DNA of 64,000 bases from Rhodospirillaceae bacterium (GCA_016712715.1 JADJQM010000001.1:758501-822500); one strand, 5' to 3'; shown: positions 8,659 to 18,662, counted from the stretch's first letter. Translations and numbers: made by a program. Notes: generated by a model not told the origin, from the letters alone.

Positions 8659-10801
8659 GCAAGAATTCCTGCCGCCGCTTTGTACGCTGTGTTTGCTGCA
8701 GCAGTTCGGCCAGCAGATTGCCCTGCTTGTCCGCGGCGACGCTGACAGCCGGCGGTATCACGACCGTGCTGTCGCTGCTTTCGATGATGGCGGGGCCGTC
8801 GATTCTTCCGGAAAAGGTGTCCCGCGCCAGGATCGGCGTCAGCAACCAGCCATGCTTGCTGCCGAAATAGACCGGTCGCTCCGATATCACGGCGACCCGC
8901 CCCGGGTCGGGCAGTCGCAACCTGTTGAAATCGAGCTTGTTGTGCCGGATGCCGCGAGCCACCAGGCGGATGTTGGTCATTTCGATCTCGTCAGCCGAAG
9001 CATAGTGATAAAGCTGCTCGTAGCGTTGGATAAAATCCCGACGCAGGCCGCTACGCGTGTCCGTATCGAACCGGATGGGAAGCGGAACCGGAATGGCCGC
9101 GTCCTGGCCGATGAACCGCAGATCGATGGTGAAAGCGAGATTGATGTCCCCTTCGCCAAATCCGTCCAGCGCCATGCGGGCGCGGGCCTCGGTGCGCAGC
9201 TCGGCGACGCGGCTGCCGACTTGAACTGCATCAAAATGACTCAGCGGGCCGGGATTTGGGCGAATAAAATAGTGCTCCACATCGCCGGTCAGCATACCCA
9301 TAGCGGTAAAGACACCCGGCATGCGTGGAAACAGCACATGCGGAATGTCGAGTGTCAGAGCGAGATCGCAGGCATGGAGCGGTCCGCTGCCACCGAAAGC
9401 CAGCAGGGTGAAGTCGCGCGGGTCGACACCGCGTTCGACCGTCACGGCGCGGATTGCACGCGTCATGTTGGCGTTCACCATGTCGCGGATGCCACTGGCC
9501 GCAAGATCGACGCTGACACCGAGCGGCTTGGCGATCGTACGCTCGATGGCGGCAAGTGCCGCAGTTCGGTCCAGGGTCAAGGCACCACCGGCCAGGGTCT
9601 CCGGCAGGAGGCCCAGGGCGACATTGGCGTCGGTCACGGTCGCCTGCATGCCGCCACGTCCGTAACAGGCCGGACCGGGTTCGGCGCCGGCGGAAATCGG
9701 CCCCACGCGCAGCAGGCCACCCGCATCCAGGGTGGCGATCGAGCCCGCGCCGCTGCCCACCTCCGCCACATCGATGGTGGGGACGGTCATCATGTAGCCG
9801 CCAGCCTTGATGAACCGGCTGGGCGTGCTGATGCCGTCGCGAAACTCATATTCGGTCGCGCGCGCGATCTCGCCACCCTGGACCAGGGATGCCGAGGCCG
9901 TGGTACCACCCATGTCGAAGACAATGAGGTCAGGCTTCCCCAGGCTGTCCCCCAGTCGGGCCGCCCCCATGACGCCTGCCGACCGGCCCGAGGAAATGAA
10001 AAAGACCGGCTTTGCTTCCGCCGTCTCCGCCGATGACAATCCGCCGTTGGAATTGCCGACCAGCAAGGGCGCGGTGATACCGATCTTCTGCAGGCCCAGG
10101 CGCAGCTGCTTCAGATATGTCTGCATCACCGGCAGCACATAGGCATTCACGGTCGCCGTGCTGGTACGTTCATATTCGCGCTGTTCCGGCAGTACAGATA
10201 CCGAGGTCGTGACCGGGATATGCGGGAAGGCTTGCCGCAGGATTCTCTCAGCGGCAATTTCATGGGCCGGATTGCGATAGCTATTGATGAAGCAGATGGC
10301 GATCGACTCGACCCCGCCCGCCACCAGTTCGCCACCGATCCGCATCACTTGCGCGGGATCGAGCATCGTCAGGACCTGGCCCCGCGCGTCGATCCGCTCG
10401 TCGATCTCCCGCCGCCATTGCCGGCGCACCAGGGGTTGCGGCTTGTCCCAGGTCAGGTCGAACATGTCCGGCGTGCGGATGCGGCCGATCTCCAGCACAT
10501 CGCGAAAACCGCGCGTCGTCAGCAGGCCGGTCCTAGCACCGGCTTTTTGCAGCAGCGTGTTCGAGCCCACCGTGGTGCCATGCAGCACTTCGGAAACTTC
10601 GCCAGGGGACAGCTTCGCATCAGCCAGAATCAGTGCGATGCCGGCAATCACCGCCTCGGCCGGATGCGTTGGTGTCGAAGGTACCTTGCGCGAGAAGGTC
10701 GTTCCGACCGCGTCGAGCAGGACAAGATCGGTGAAAGTGCCGCCGATATCGACGCTGATGCGGACCTGGCGGGCTTCCTGCCTATGATCGCGCTCGCTCA
10801 T
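8651..10801 (-). CDS. Hydantoinase A/oxoprolinase family protein
   Basis: 716 residues. The N-terminal actin-like ATPase fold begins RISVDIGGTFTDLVLLD. A second phosphate loop, FDMGGTTASASLV, and an adenosine-type motif, FGGSGPLHACDLA, follow, as expected for HyuA. It binds and phosphorylates the substrate in the HyuA/HyuB complex. The stop codon of the upstream DapA-like gene abuts its ATG (10801/10802), and its end overlaps hyuB, so all are on one transcript. Related families include acetone carboxylase beta and N-methylhydantoinase; the sequence does not discriminate between them. Confidence 0.88.
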   Translation of the reverse strand: MSERDHRQEARQVRISVDIGGTFTDLVLLDAVGTTFSRKVPSTPTHPAEAVIAGIALILADAKLSPGEVSEVLHGTTVGSNTLLQKAGARTGLLTTRGFRDVLEIGRIRTPDMFDLTWDKPQPLVRRQWRREIDERIDARGQVLTMLDPAQVMRIGGELVAGGVESIAICFINSYRNPAHEIAAERILRQAFPHIPVTTSVSVLPEQREYERTSTATVNAYVLPVMQTYLKQLRLGLQKIGITAPLLVGNSNGGLSSAETAEAKPVFFISSGRSAGVMGAARLGDSLGKPDLIVFDMGGTTASASLVQGGEIARATEYEFRDGISTPSRFIKAGGYMMTVPTIDVAEVGSGAGSIATLDAGGLLRVGPISAGAEPGPACYGRGGMQATVTDANVALGLLPETLAGGALTLDRTAALAAIERTIAKPLGVSVDLAASGIRDMVNANMTRAIRAVTVERGVDPRDFTLLAFGGSGPLHACDLALTLDIPHVLFPRMPGVFTAMGMLTGDVEHYFIRPNPGPLSHFDAVQVGSRVAELRTEARARMALDGFGEGDINLAFTIDLRFIGQDAAIPVPLPIRFDTDTRSGLRRDFIQRYEQLYHYASADEIEMTNIRLVARGIRHNKLDFNRLRLPDPGRVAVISERPVYFGSKHGWLLTPILARDTFSGRIDGPAIIESSDSTVVIPPAVSVAADKQGNLLAELLQQTQRTKRRQEFLHV

Positions 10802-11800
10802 TCAACCTCGCCGCAACGCGACAATTTTCGGATCAACCGATTCACCCTCGCGGTAGAGGGTGCGCCAGGCCGGCGGCAGGCCAGCCTCCCAGCGGCGGAA
10901 GTCGGCAATCATGCGCGCTTCGTCGATGACCGGAATCTCGGCCATCGGCGGCAGCACGCGGCGCCAATCATCATGTCCGGTCGCGTCGGCAATGACACCC
11001 TTGATGGACGCGATGAAAGGCCGTCGCGACAGGATATTGTCGCCGGCCAGGATGTGCGGCACGAAGCACTTCTGCTCGAAGGTAGTGGGTGCTGCAAACA
11101 TCGCCCGCATCAACCGCGGCATGACGTTGGCAAGACCGCAGATAGTACCGGCGGCACCACTTGCCAGGGCCTGCGGCACATGGATCTCACTGCCGGTATA
11201 GATGGTCAGGTGGGAAAAGCGCCGCAGCAAGGCCTCCGTACAGTCGAAATCGCCGCTGCTGTCCTTGATCCCGGCAATCTGTCCCGGATAGCGCTCGTCC
11301 AGCCGCCGCACGACATTGGGCGTGATCGGCACGCCGCTGATATCCGGGAAATGATAAAGAAAGAGCTTCAGATCGGGCCGGGCGATGCGGTCGATCACGG
11401 CTGAATAGAAGCGGAACGTACCGTCTTCGGTGATGCCGTTGCGATAGACGCAAGGCGGCATCAACAGCAGCCCCGCGACGCGCTGGTCCAGCGCATGGGT
11501 CGACAAGGCGACAACATCCCGAATCGACAGGGCACCCACTGAAACGATGATCCGGCTGGGGTCGAGCCCGCCTGCCGTGACCCGTTCCAGGGCCGCCTGC
11601 CGATCGGCGACCGCAAATTCCGCACCTTCACCGGTGGTACCGAACAAGGTAACGCCATCGCAACCATCTGCCATCAGCGCTTGGCAACGCGCCAGCAACA
11701 GCTCGACGTCCGGCCGGAACTCCGCCGTGACGGGCGTCGTGACCGCGACGATGAGGCAATCGGTGTTCGGAAGTCCTGCCACGATTGAACGCGTCCTCAA
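10802..11800 (-). CDS. Dihydrodipicolinate synthase/N-acetylneuraminate lyase (DapA) family protein
   Basis: 332-residue TIM-barrel class I aldolase or dehydratase. FGTTGEG lies at residues 53-59, the catalytic Tyr149 (FLYHFPD) and the Schiff-base Lys179 (AGIKDSSGD). DapA-family members include dihydrodipicolinate synthase, keto-deoxy sugar-acid aldolases and L-KDA dehydratase. Clustering with HyuAB rather than lysine genes argues for a catabolic pyruvate-type lyase. The TTG at 11800 has little upstream signal. GTG at 11782, preceded by GAGGA, may be the true start. It is the first gene of the minus-strand operon and divergent from a GntR regulator. Confidence 0.85.
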   Translation of the reverse strand: MRTRSIVAGLPNTDCLIVAVTTPVTAEFRPDVELLLARCQALMADGCDGVTLFGTTGEGAEFAVADRQAALERVTAGGLDPSRIIVSVGALSIRDVVALSTHALDQRVAGLLLMPPCVYRNGITEDGTFRFYSAVIDRIARPDLKLFLYHFPDISGVPITPNVVRRLDERYPGQIAGIKDSSGDFDCTEALLRRFSHLTIYTGSEIHVPQALASGAAGTICGLANVMPRLMRAMFAAPTTFEQKCFVPHILAGDNILSRRPFIASIKGVIADATGHDDWRRVLPPMAEIPVIDEARMIADFRRWEAGLPPAWRTLYREGESVDPKIVALRRG

Positions 11801-11871
11801 ATGATGCAGCGCGCGCGAACCACACCGCGCTGTCGCTGGGGGCGAGCGCCAATAATGATGGTTGATTGGTG

Positions 11872-11883
11872 ATTGTCAACAAT
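11872..11883. promoter_or_regulatory. Candidate GntR operator (ATTGT-CA-ACAAT)
   Basis: A perfect 12-bp palindrome, ATTGTCAACAAT, in the 193-bp divergent region between the DapA-like gene and the GntR regulator. FadR-subfamily regulators commonly bind such short TTGT/ACAA palindromes, so it is a likely autoregulatory operator. Inferred from symmetry and position only. Confidence 0.45.
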
Positions 11884-11993
11884 GTCCTTGACGCTCGACT
11901 GGCGCGATGCGAGCATCCCTTCATGAAAAACCACCGCGCGGCATTGTCTGCGCCGGCAACGGGTCAGCCACCGGGCTGACAGATTGAGGTAAC

Positions 11994-12707
11994 GTGAAAC
12001 CTGCCAATTCAGCCAAGCTCGACCGACGCTCTCTCGATTGGCGGGCAGCCGACCTCCTGCGCGAACAGATCCTGAGCGGCGAGTTGCCCCATGGCCATCG
12101 CCTGGTCGAAACCTCGCTCGCCGAACAGTTGGAAGTCAGCCGCGGCACGTTGCGCTCGGCGCTGCGCACCCTGTCTTATGAAGGGCTGATCGACCAAGTC
12201 GCCTATACCAAATGGATAGTGCCTGAACGCTCCCACGCTGATGCCTGGGAACTTTACACCCTGCGCGGTAGCCTTGAGGGACTGGCCGCCCGACTGGTGA
12301 CCGAACGCCAGCGTCCTGACGCCATCAACTCGGTCCGCGCGGCGTTCGACCGGCTGGTGAAGGCCGTGGCGGCGGAAAGCCACAGTGCCGTCGCGGAGGC
12401 CGATGCCGCGCTCCACAAGACCATCATTGTTGCCGCCGGTCATCGGCGTCTGCTTGAGCAGTACCAGCTGCTGGAACAGCAGATCCGTCATTACATCATC
12501 TGGTCGAATGCCATGATCGTCGATCTGCACCAGATGGTGCCGGCGCATCAGCCGCTCGTGGCGGCCATCGTGGGCGGGGATGTCGAAACGGCGGCCCGCC
12601 TGGGGCTCGAACACAACGCCCCCGAAGTCGACAAGGCCGCCGGCGATATGGCGCAGCATGAAATCAACACCGCGGCGCCGAACGGTGCCGCCAAGAAGTC
12701 TAAGTAA
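11994..12707 (+). CDS. GntR-family (FadR/FCD) transcriptional regulator
   Basis: 237 residues, GTG start. N-terminal winged helix (residues about 10-75: ADLLREQILSGELPHGHRLVE, LAEQLEVSRGTLRSALRTLSYEGLI) followed by an all-helical FCD ligand domain with Asp and His metal positions (EADAALHKTIIVAAGHRRLLEQY, HQPLVAAIVGGDVETAARLGLEHN). It lies between the divergent HyuAB operon and the co-directional TRAP operon and probably controls one or both in response to an organic-acid ligand. The last residues are Lys-rich. No disruption is seen. Confidence 0.88.
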   Translation: MKPANSAKLDRRSLDWRAADLLREQILSGELPHGHRLVETSLAEQLEVSRGTLRSALRTLSYEGLIDQVAYTKWIVPERSHADAWELYTLRGSLEGLAARLVTERQRPDAINSVRAAFDRLVKAVAAESHSAVAEADAALHKTIIVAAGHRRLLEQYQLLEQQIRHYIIWSNAMIVDLHQMVPAHQPLVAAIVGGDVETAARLGLEHNAPEVDKAAGDMAQHEINTAAPNGAAKKSK

Positions 12708-12754
12708 AATCGAGACCAAAATGGTTCGAACAATTGCAACCCAGGGAGGGGATT

Positions 12755-13782
12755 ATGAAGCACGAAGGAGTGACTCTATTCGGTAAGGCTTTCGGCCGCC
12801 GCGCGTTACTTGCCGGCGGCGCTGCCGTGCTCGCCACGCCATTCATCGCACGTTCTGGATTGGCTGCCGCCAAGCAGTTTCGTATCTCGACGCCGGGCAC
12901 TGCCGAGGAATGGCAGTCGAAAGCCCTGGAAGCATTCAAGGAATCGCTCAACAAGAACGCCGCCGGCCAGTTCGACGTTCAGATTCACTACAATGGCACG
13001 CTCTTCGCGCAGGGCACCGAGATTGAGGCCATGCAGCGCGGCAATCTCGAAGTCGGCATGATCTCACCGCAGGATATCGCCGCGATCATTCCCGAATATT
13101 CCGTGTTCACCACCGGCTACTTGATGCGCGATCCAGCTCATCTCGACGCTGTCTATGACGGCGAAATCGGCACGGAATATGCGGCCCGGGTCGAAAAGGA
13201 TGTGCAGGTCCACATCGTGCGCAGCCAGTATCTGGGAACCCGCCACGTCATCCTCCGCGCGCCCAAGGACATCAAGACGCCGGCCGACATGGCCGGCCAG
13301 AGCTGCGCATGCCCGGCTCCGATGCCTGGCAGTTCCTCGGCAATGCGCTCGGCGCCAACGCCACGCCGCTCGCCTTCGAGGAAGTCTACCTCGCCATGCA
13401 GACGGGCACGATCGACGGGCTCGAAAACCCTCTGCCCGATGCCATGGCCTCGAAATTCTATGAAGTCTCCAAGCAGATTGTGCAGACCGCGCATATGGTC
13501 TCCAACACCTTCTTCGCCGTGGCCGGCGGTTTCTGGAGCGGCCTCTCCGATGACGAGAAGAAGGCGATCGAGGCCGCCGAGGCGGACGCCAAGAAGTTCA
13601 ACGATGACAATGTCGTTGCGACCGAGAAGGATGCCGCCGCCTTCTTCGAAGGCAAGGGCGTCGCTGTCACGACGCCGGATGTCTCCGCCTTCCGCGAACA
13701 GGTCCTGACCAAGTTTGCGGAATCCGACTTCGCCAAGAGCTGGCCGGAAGGCATGCTCGACCGCATCAAAGCCGGCGCGTAA
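12755..13782 (+). pseudogene. TRAP transporter substrate-binding protein (DctP), frameshifted
   Basis: Periplasmic receptor of a tripartite transporter. It starts at ATG 12755 behind GGGAGGGG; an Arg-Arg signal (FGRRALLAGGAAVLATPF) precedes the mature protein. The reading frame is DctP-like up to DIKTPADMAGQ. The family continuation MPGSDAWQFLGNALGANAT then appears in the next frame from 13309 and runs to the stop at 13782. Adding one A near 13297-13300 (GGCCAGAGCTG to GGCCAGAAGCTG) gives a continuous GQKLRMPGS, so this is a single-base loss. The rest of the operon is intact, and loss of the receptor would abolish transport, so a sequence error is likely. The ligand is probably a sugar acid or keto acid. 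Confidence 0.87.
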
Positions 13783-13820
13783 CGCTCGCAACGGCACCAG
13801 ACAAGGTGGAAACGGCGGCC

Positions 13821-14300
13821 ATGACCAGTGGGCTTCACATCGGCCTGAAGCGCTTTGCCGAGCTGGTCGCGGCCGCCGCCTTTGCCGCCATGTTCGGCGC
13901 GTTCATGATCCAGATCGTGAGCCGGTATGTCTTCAACATGCCGGTCTCATGGTCGCTGGAAATCTGCTCGATTGCCTATATCTGGATCGTTTTCTGGACC
14001 TGCGATCTCCTGGTCAGCGAACGACAGCACATCATCTTTGACGTGCTCTATCTGAAGTTTCCACCGAACTGGCGGCGGCTGGTCGGCATCTTCAATACCG
14101 CCTCGCTGGGCATGGTGTTCCTGGCCGGGCTGTGGGTGACGCTTGATTACATCTTCACCCAGACCCGCAGGACCATGATTCTCTATGTGCCGCTCAACAT
14201 CGTTTACGCCTGCTTCGGCGTTTTCATGATCGCCGTCATCGTCGGCGCCGCCTTGCGACTGCGCAAGCTGTTCGGCGCTTCCTGGCAACAACATCTCTGA
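13821..14300 (+). CDS. TRAP transporter small permease (DctQ)
   Basis: Small integral membrane subunit with four predicted helices (about residues 15-37, 50-66, 85-107, 122-144). It contains the family-typical RYVFNMPVSWSLEICSIAYIWIVF. It joins the periplasmic DctP receptor to the large permease DctM in the inner membrane. ATG 13821 follows an AAGGTGG-like site; GTG 13806 would add five residues. The gene is 38 bp after dctP and 12 bp before dctM, so the three form an operon. Confidence 0.88.
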   Translation: MTSGLHIGLKRFAELVAAAAFAAMFGAFMIQIVSRYVFNMPVSWSLEICSIAYIWIVFWTCDLLVSERQHIIFDVLYLKFPPNWRRLVGIFNTASLGMVFLAGLWVTLDYIFTQTRRTMILYVPLNIVYACFGVFMIAVIVGAALRLRKLFGASWQQHL

Positions 14301-14312
14301 CGGAATTATTCT

Positions 14313-15620
14313 ATGAGCGTCGCCGCCTGGGTGATGTTTGGGCTGTTCTTTCTGTGGTCGTTTCTCGGCATGCCGATCGGCCATGCCATGATGGCCGCCG
14401 CCTTCGTCTATCTCATCTGGACCGGGCAGGATCTGGCGATCGTGGCCTCGCAGAGCCTCTCCGGCCTCTTCAACAGCTTCGTCCTGATGTCCGTTCCGCT
14501 GTTCATCCTGTCGGCCGACATCATGAACGCCAGCAAGATCACCGACCGCCTGTTCGAATTCGCCAATCTGCTGGTCGGCCGCATGCGTGGTGGCCTGGCC
14601 CATGTCAACGTCGTGGCCAGCATGATCTTCTCCGGCATGAGCGGCAGCGCGCTCGCCGACGCGGCAGGCCCCGGCAAGCTTGAAGTCGATATGATGATCA
14701 AGGCGGGCTACTCGCCGGGCTTCTCGGCCGCGTTGAGCGCCACCTCGGCCATCATCGGTCCGATCATTCCGCCCTCGATCCCCATGGTCATCTACGGCGT
14801 CGTCTCCAACACCTCGATCGGCTTCCTGTTCATAGCCGGGGTCATTCCGGGCTTGCTGCTGGGGTTCACCCAGATGGGCATCGTCGCAATCATTGCCAGG
14901 AAGCGCAACTTTCCGGTCGAAGCCAAGCCAACACGCCCCGAGGCTGTGCGGACGCTCAAGACCGCGCTGCCGGCCTTGCTCTTGCCGGTCATCATGCTGG
15001 GTGGGATCTACAGCGGCGCGGTGACGCCAACTGAAGCCGCCGCCGTCGCCGCCGCCTATGCCTTGCTGTTGGCCGTGTTCTGGTACCAGACGCTCAATTT
15101 CGGCAAGTTCGTCAATGTCCTCATCGATTCCTCGCGCTCGACGGCGATCGTTGCCATCACCATCGCCGGCGCCCTGGTGATGAACTGGATTGTTGCCGCC
15201 GAACAGATCCCCGAGGCCATGGGCGCCTGGATGATCTCGCTCGACATGTCGCCCGTCATGTTCCTCCTGGCGGTCAACATCCTTTTCCTTTTTCTGGGCG
15301 CCTTCCTCGACACCATGCTGATGCTGTTGATCGTCGTGCCGATCTTGATGCCCACCGTGGTCAATCTCGGCATCGACCCGGTACATTTCGGCGTCACCTC
15401 GGTGATCAACATGATGATCGGCCTGGTGACACCGCCGATGGGCGAGCTGGTGTTCCTGATTTCGGGCGTGTCCGGTGTGCCGGTGGCGGCGATCAGCAAG
15501 GAACTGTGGGGGTTCCTCATTGCCTTGATCGGCCTGTTATTTGTGCTGGTTTATGTGCCGGAAATCACCCTGTGGCTACCCGTCCAGATGGGCTACCAGC
15601 CGATCCATGCGGTGCCGTGA
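14313..15620 (+). CDS. TRAP transporter large permease (DctM)
   Basis: 435 residues with about 12 hydrophobic segments. Diagnostic DctM sequences include SGMSGSALADAAGPG, SATSAIIGPIIPPSIPMVIYG and VTPPMGELVFLISG. It is the ion-coupled permease that takes substrate from DctP across the inner membrane. The operon order dctP-dctQ-dctM-aldehyde dehydrogenase-UxaA suggests import of a uronate, aldarate or related acid followed by oxidation and dehydration. No disruption is seen. Confidence 0.92.
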   Translation: MSVAAWVMFGLFFLWSFLGMPIGHAMMAAAFVYLIWTGQDLAIVASQSLSGLFNSFVLMSVPLFILSADIMNASKITDRLFEFANLLVGRMRGGLAHVNVVASMIFSGMSGSALADAAGPGKLEVDMMIKAGYSPGFSAALSATSAIIGPIIPPSIPMVIYGVVSNTSIGFLFIAGVIPGLLLGFTQMGIVAIIARKRNFPVEAKPTRPEAVRTLKTALPALLLPVIMLGGIYSGAVTPTEAAAVAAAYALLLAVFWYQTLNFGKFVNVLIDSSRSTAIVAITIAGALVMNWIVAAEQIPEAMGAWMISLDMSPVMFLLAVNILFLFLGAFLDTMLMLLIVVPILMPTVVNLGIDPVHFGVTSVINMMIGLVTPPMGELVFLISGVSGVPVAAISKELWGFLIALIGLLFVLVYVPEITLWLPVQMGYQPIHAVP

Positions 15621-15644
15621 AAATTTAGGCGTTAGGAGACGGAA

Positions 15645-17114
15645 ATGCCGACGATGAAGGATATCGTGAATGGAGTAAGCCGCTACCGGCACTTCATCAA
15701 TGGCGGCTGGACAGACTCCACCGCCAAGGAATGGATCGAGGTCGAGAATCCAGCAACCGGCCAAGTCATCGCAACGGTCCCCAAGGGCACTGCCGACGAT
15801 GCTGACCGCGCATTGGTGGCCGCACAGGCGGCGCAGCCCGGTTGGGAGGCGAAACCGCCCATCGAGCGGGCAAGGCTGCTGATCGGGCTTGCCCGGCTCA
15901 TCCTCGAAAACCGCGACCGGCTGGCACGTCTGGTGGTGGCCGAGCAGGGCAAGCCGCTGCAGGAAGCGCGCGGCGAGATCGAAGGAACAGCGCTCTATCT
16001 CACCTATGCCGCCGAGGAAGCGCGGCGCATCACCGGCGACATCATTCCGTCCGACAATGCCGACGAGCAGGTCTGGATCGAACGGGTCGCCCATGGCGTC
16101 GTGGTGGGATTGACCGCCTGGAACTATCCCGCGGCGCTCACCACCCGCAAGATGGGGCCGGCCTTGATGGCTGGCAACACCGTCGTCATCAAATCTCACG
16201 AGGGTACACCACTCTCGGCCTTAGAGATCGCGCAGCTTTCGACTCAACTCGATTTCCCGCCGGGCGTCATCAATGTGGTGAGCGGCACCGGCGACGGACT
16301 CGGCGCGGCCTTGGTCAGGCATCCGATCCCGCGCCTCATAACGCTCACCGGCAGTGTCCGGGCAGGCAAGGAGATCTTCAAGAATGCCGCCGACGATCTC
16401 AAGATCCTGCGCCTCGAGCTGGGCGGCAAGGCGCCCTTCATCGTAGCCGAGGATGCCGATATCGGTGCCGCCGTGAAGGCGGCGGTAGCCTCGCGCTTCG
16501 AGAATTGCGGCCAGATCTGCATCTGCAATGAGCGCATGTATATCCATGAGCGGATCGCCGACGAGTTCACCGAGAAATTTGTGAAGGCGGTCAAGGCATT
16601 GAAAATAGGCAATCCGCTCGATCTGGTCGATATCGGCCCCAAATTCAGCGGCCCCGAACTCGACAAGGTCGAGCGCATGGTGAAGGCGGCGGTCGCTGCC
16701 GGCGCCAGAATCCTGACCGGCGGCAATCGCTTGACCCAGGGTGAATTTGCGCAGGGGCACTGGTTTGAGCCCACGGTCCTCACCGCCACCGATAATCGCA
16801 TGGCGATCATGCAGGACGAAGTCTTCGGCCCGGTTATCCCCTTGATGAAGGTCACGGACTTCGACGAGGGACTGCGCCTTGCCAACGAATCCCGCTATGG
16901 TCTGTCTGCCTATGTTTTCACCAAGGATCTGCGGCGGCTGATGCGCCTCATTCGAGAGCTGAAATTCGGCGAGATCTACGTCAACCGGCCCGGCGGCGAC
17001 GCGGTCCATGCCCATCATGCGGGCTTGCGCCACAGCGGCATCGGCGGCGAAGACGGCAAATACGGTTTTGACGCCTATTTCCAGAAGAAGACAATCTATG
17101 TGAACTATGCCTGA
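15645..17114 (+). CDS. NAD-dependent aldehyde dehydrogenase, AldA-like (lactaldehyde/glycolaldehyde or semialdehyde type)
   Basis: 489 residues. Rossmann and active-site motifs are present: TAWNYP (about 157-162), Glu258 in LELGGKAP, and the GQxC catalytic Cys292 in NCGQICICNERMYI. The end (EIYVNRPGGDAVHAHHAG, GIGGEDGKYG) matches the E. coli AldA type better than betaine or succinate-semialdehyde enzymes. In this operon, after a TRAP transporter and before an UxaA-type dehydratase, it probably oxidises glycolaldehyde, lactaldehyde or alpha-ketoglutaric semialdehyde. A GGAGACGG precedes the ATG. Its last 8 bp overlap the start of the next gene. Confidence 0.88.
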   Translation: MPTMKDIVNGVSRYRHFINGGWTDSTAKEWIEVENPATGQVIATVPKGTADDADRALVAAQAAQPGWEAKPPIERARLLIGLARLILENRDRLARLVVAEQGKPLQEARGEIEGTALYLTYAAEEARRITGDIIPSDNADEQVWIERVAHGVVVGLTAWNYPAALTTRKMGPALMAGNTVVIKSHEGTPLSALEIAQLSTQLDFPPGVINVVSGTGDGLGAALVRHPIPRLITLTGSVRAGKEIFKNAADDLKILRLELGGKAPFIVAEDADIGAAVKAAVASRFENCGQICICNERMYIHERIADEFTEKFVKAVKALKIGNPLDLVDIGPKFSGPELDKVERMVKAAVAAGARILTGGNRLTQGEFAQGHWFEPTVLTATDNRMAIMQDEVFGPVIPLMKVTDFDEGLRLANESRYGLSAYVFTKDLRRLMRLIRELKFGEIYVNRPGGDAVHAHHAGLRHSGIGGEDGKYGFDAYFQKKTIYVNYA

Positions 17115-18662
17115 CGTGAGAGAGATGACCGAACGTAGCAACCAACCGCCCATCCTGTTGCTCAACCCGGCCGACCCGCTGGTCGTGGCCACCCGTGACC
17201 TCGCAGCTGGCGAGGAGATCGGGCTGGGGGAGTTGAGGCCGCTGGAGCCGATCGGTCGCGGACACAAACTGGCGATCAAGCCGATCGAGAAAGGCGCGCC
17301 CGTGCGCAAGCTCGGCCAGATCATCGGCCTGGCGACCCAGGACATCGCAACTGGCCGTCATATTCACACCCACAATGTCGAATTCCGTCCGAGTGCCGCC
17401 GATCATGGGATCGGCGCCCATCGCAGCAATCTGCCGATTCTGCCAGAGAGCGAAGCCGCGACGTTTGAAGGGATCAGGCGCGCCGATGGCTCCGTCGCAA
17501 CGCGCAACTATATCGGCATCCTCACCACGGTGAATTGCTCGGCCCAGGTCGCGCGCATGATCTCAGATCATTTCCGCCTGTCGGACGACCTCAAACCCTA
17601 TCCCAACATCGACGGCATCGTGGCCCTCACCCACAAGAGCGGCTGCGAAGGCGGCGACGAGACGGAAGGCTATTACGCACTGCGCCGCACGGTGGCCGGC
17701 TACGCCAAACACGCCAATTTCGGCGCCGTACTGATCATCGGCCTCGGCTGCGAAGCCAACCAGCTGCCGCGCCTGGTGACCGAAGAAGGACTGCAGGCCG
17801 GGCAGCGCATCCACACCCTGATCATTCAGGATTTCGGCGGCACCCGCAAGACTGTCGATGCCGCGATTGCCAGGATCCGGGAGATGCTGCCGGTCGTGAA
17901 TGCCGTCAAACGCGAGACGGTGCCGGCAAAGCATCTGATCCTCGGCCTGCAATGCGGTGGGTCCGATGGGTTCTCGGCCATCACCGCCAACCCGGCGTTG
18001 GGAGTCGCGGCCGACATCCTGGTGCAGCATGGCGGCACCTCGATCCTCAGCGAGACACCGGAGATCTACGGCGCGGAACATATGCTGTTGGGTCGCGCGA
18101 TCAGCGACGAGGTCGGGCGCAAACTCCTCGACCTGCTGCGCTGGTGGGAGAAATATGCGGCTCGGAACGACGAGTCACTCGACAACAACCCTCTCCCGGC
18201 AACAAAGCTGGCGGGCTTACCACCATTCTCGAGAAGTCCCTCGGAGCTGCCGCCAAGGGTGGGCGCAGCGATCTGGTGGACGTCTACAAATATGCTGAAC
18301 CCGTCACCAAGTCAGGCTTGGTTTTCATGGATACACCGGGCTACGATCCGGTCGCTGTCACTGGCCAAGTGGCCGGTGGGGCGAACATGATCTGTTTCAC
18401 CACCGGCCGCGGGTCGTGTTTTGGCTGCAAGCCGGCGCCCAGCCTGAAGCTGGCCACGAATTCGCCCATGTATCACCGCATGGCCGACGATATGGATATC
18501 AATTGCGGTGAGATCATGGACGGGGCCAGTACCGTGGAAGAAATGGGCGAACGCATCTTCCAGCTGATTCTCGACACAGCGTCCGGCAAACGCAGCAAAA
18601 GCGAAATCATGGGCTATGGTGAAGATGAATTCGCCCCCTGGCAATTGAGCGCCACGCTCTGA
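17107..18662 (+). pseudogene. UxaA/GarD-family altronate/galactarate dehydratase, frameshifted
   Basis: A full-length UxaA-type enzyme of about 517 codons with an N-terminal SAF domain (about residues 1-110) and a large catalytic domain (THKSGCEGGDETEGYYALRR, GLGCEANQLPRLV, GLQCGGSDGFSAITANPALG). Frame 1 breaks down after DESLDNNP; the expected SPGNKAGGLTTILEKSLG continues in another frame to 18662, including CFGCKPAPSLKLATNSPMY. One missing C in the CCC run near 18190-18193 explains it. The family dehydrates altronate, galactarate or related aldonates with an Fe centre. It overlaps the aldehyde dehydrogenase upstream and the next ORF downstream (TGATG), so it belongs to the TRAP operon. Confidence 0.87.

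Noticed and set aside
8570..10036. A 488-codon plus-strand ORF
   Set aside because: Antisense shadow of the well-supported hyuA-like gene; composition is His/Arg-rich without any motif.
12009..12719. A 236-codon minus-strand ORF over the GntR gene
   Set aside because: Shadow of the GntR reading frame, which has a clear helix-turn-helix and FCD domain.
13947..15386. A 479-codon minus-strand ORF, His/Asp/Gly-rich
   Set aside because: Mirror of the dctQ and dctM genes; repeated HH/DD/GG strings come from complementing hydrophobic codons.
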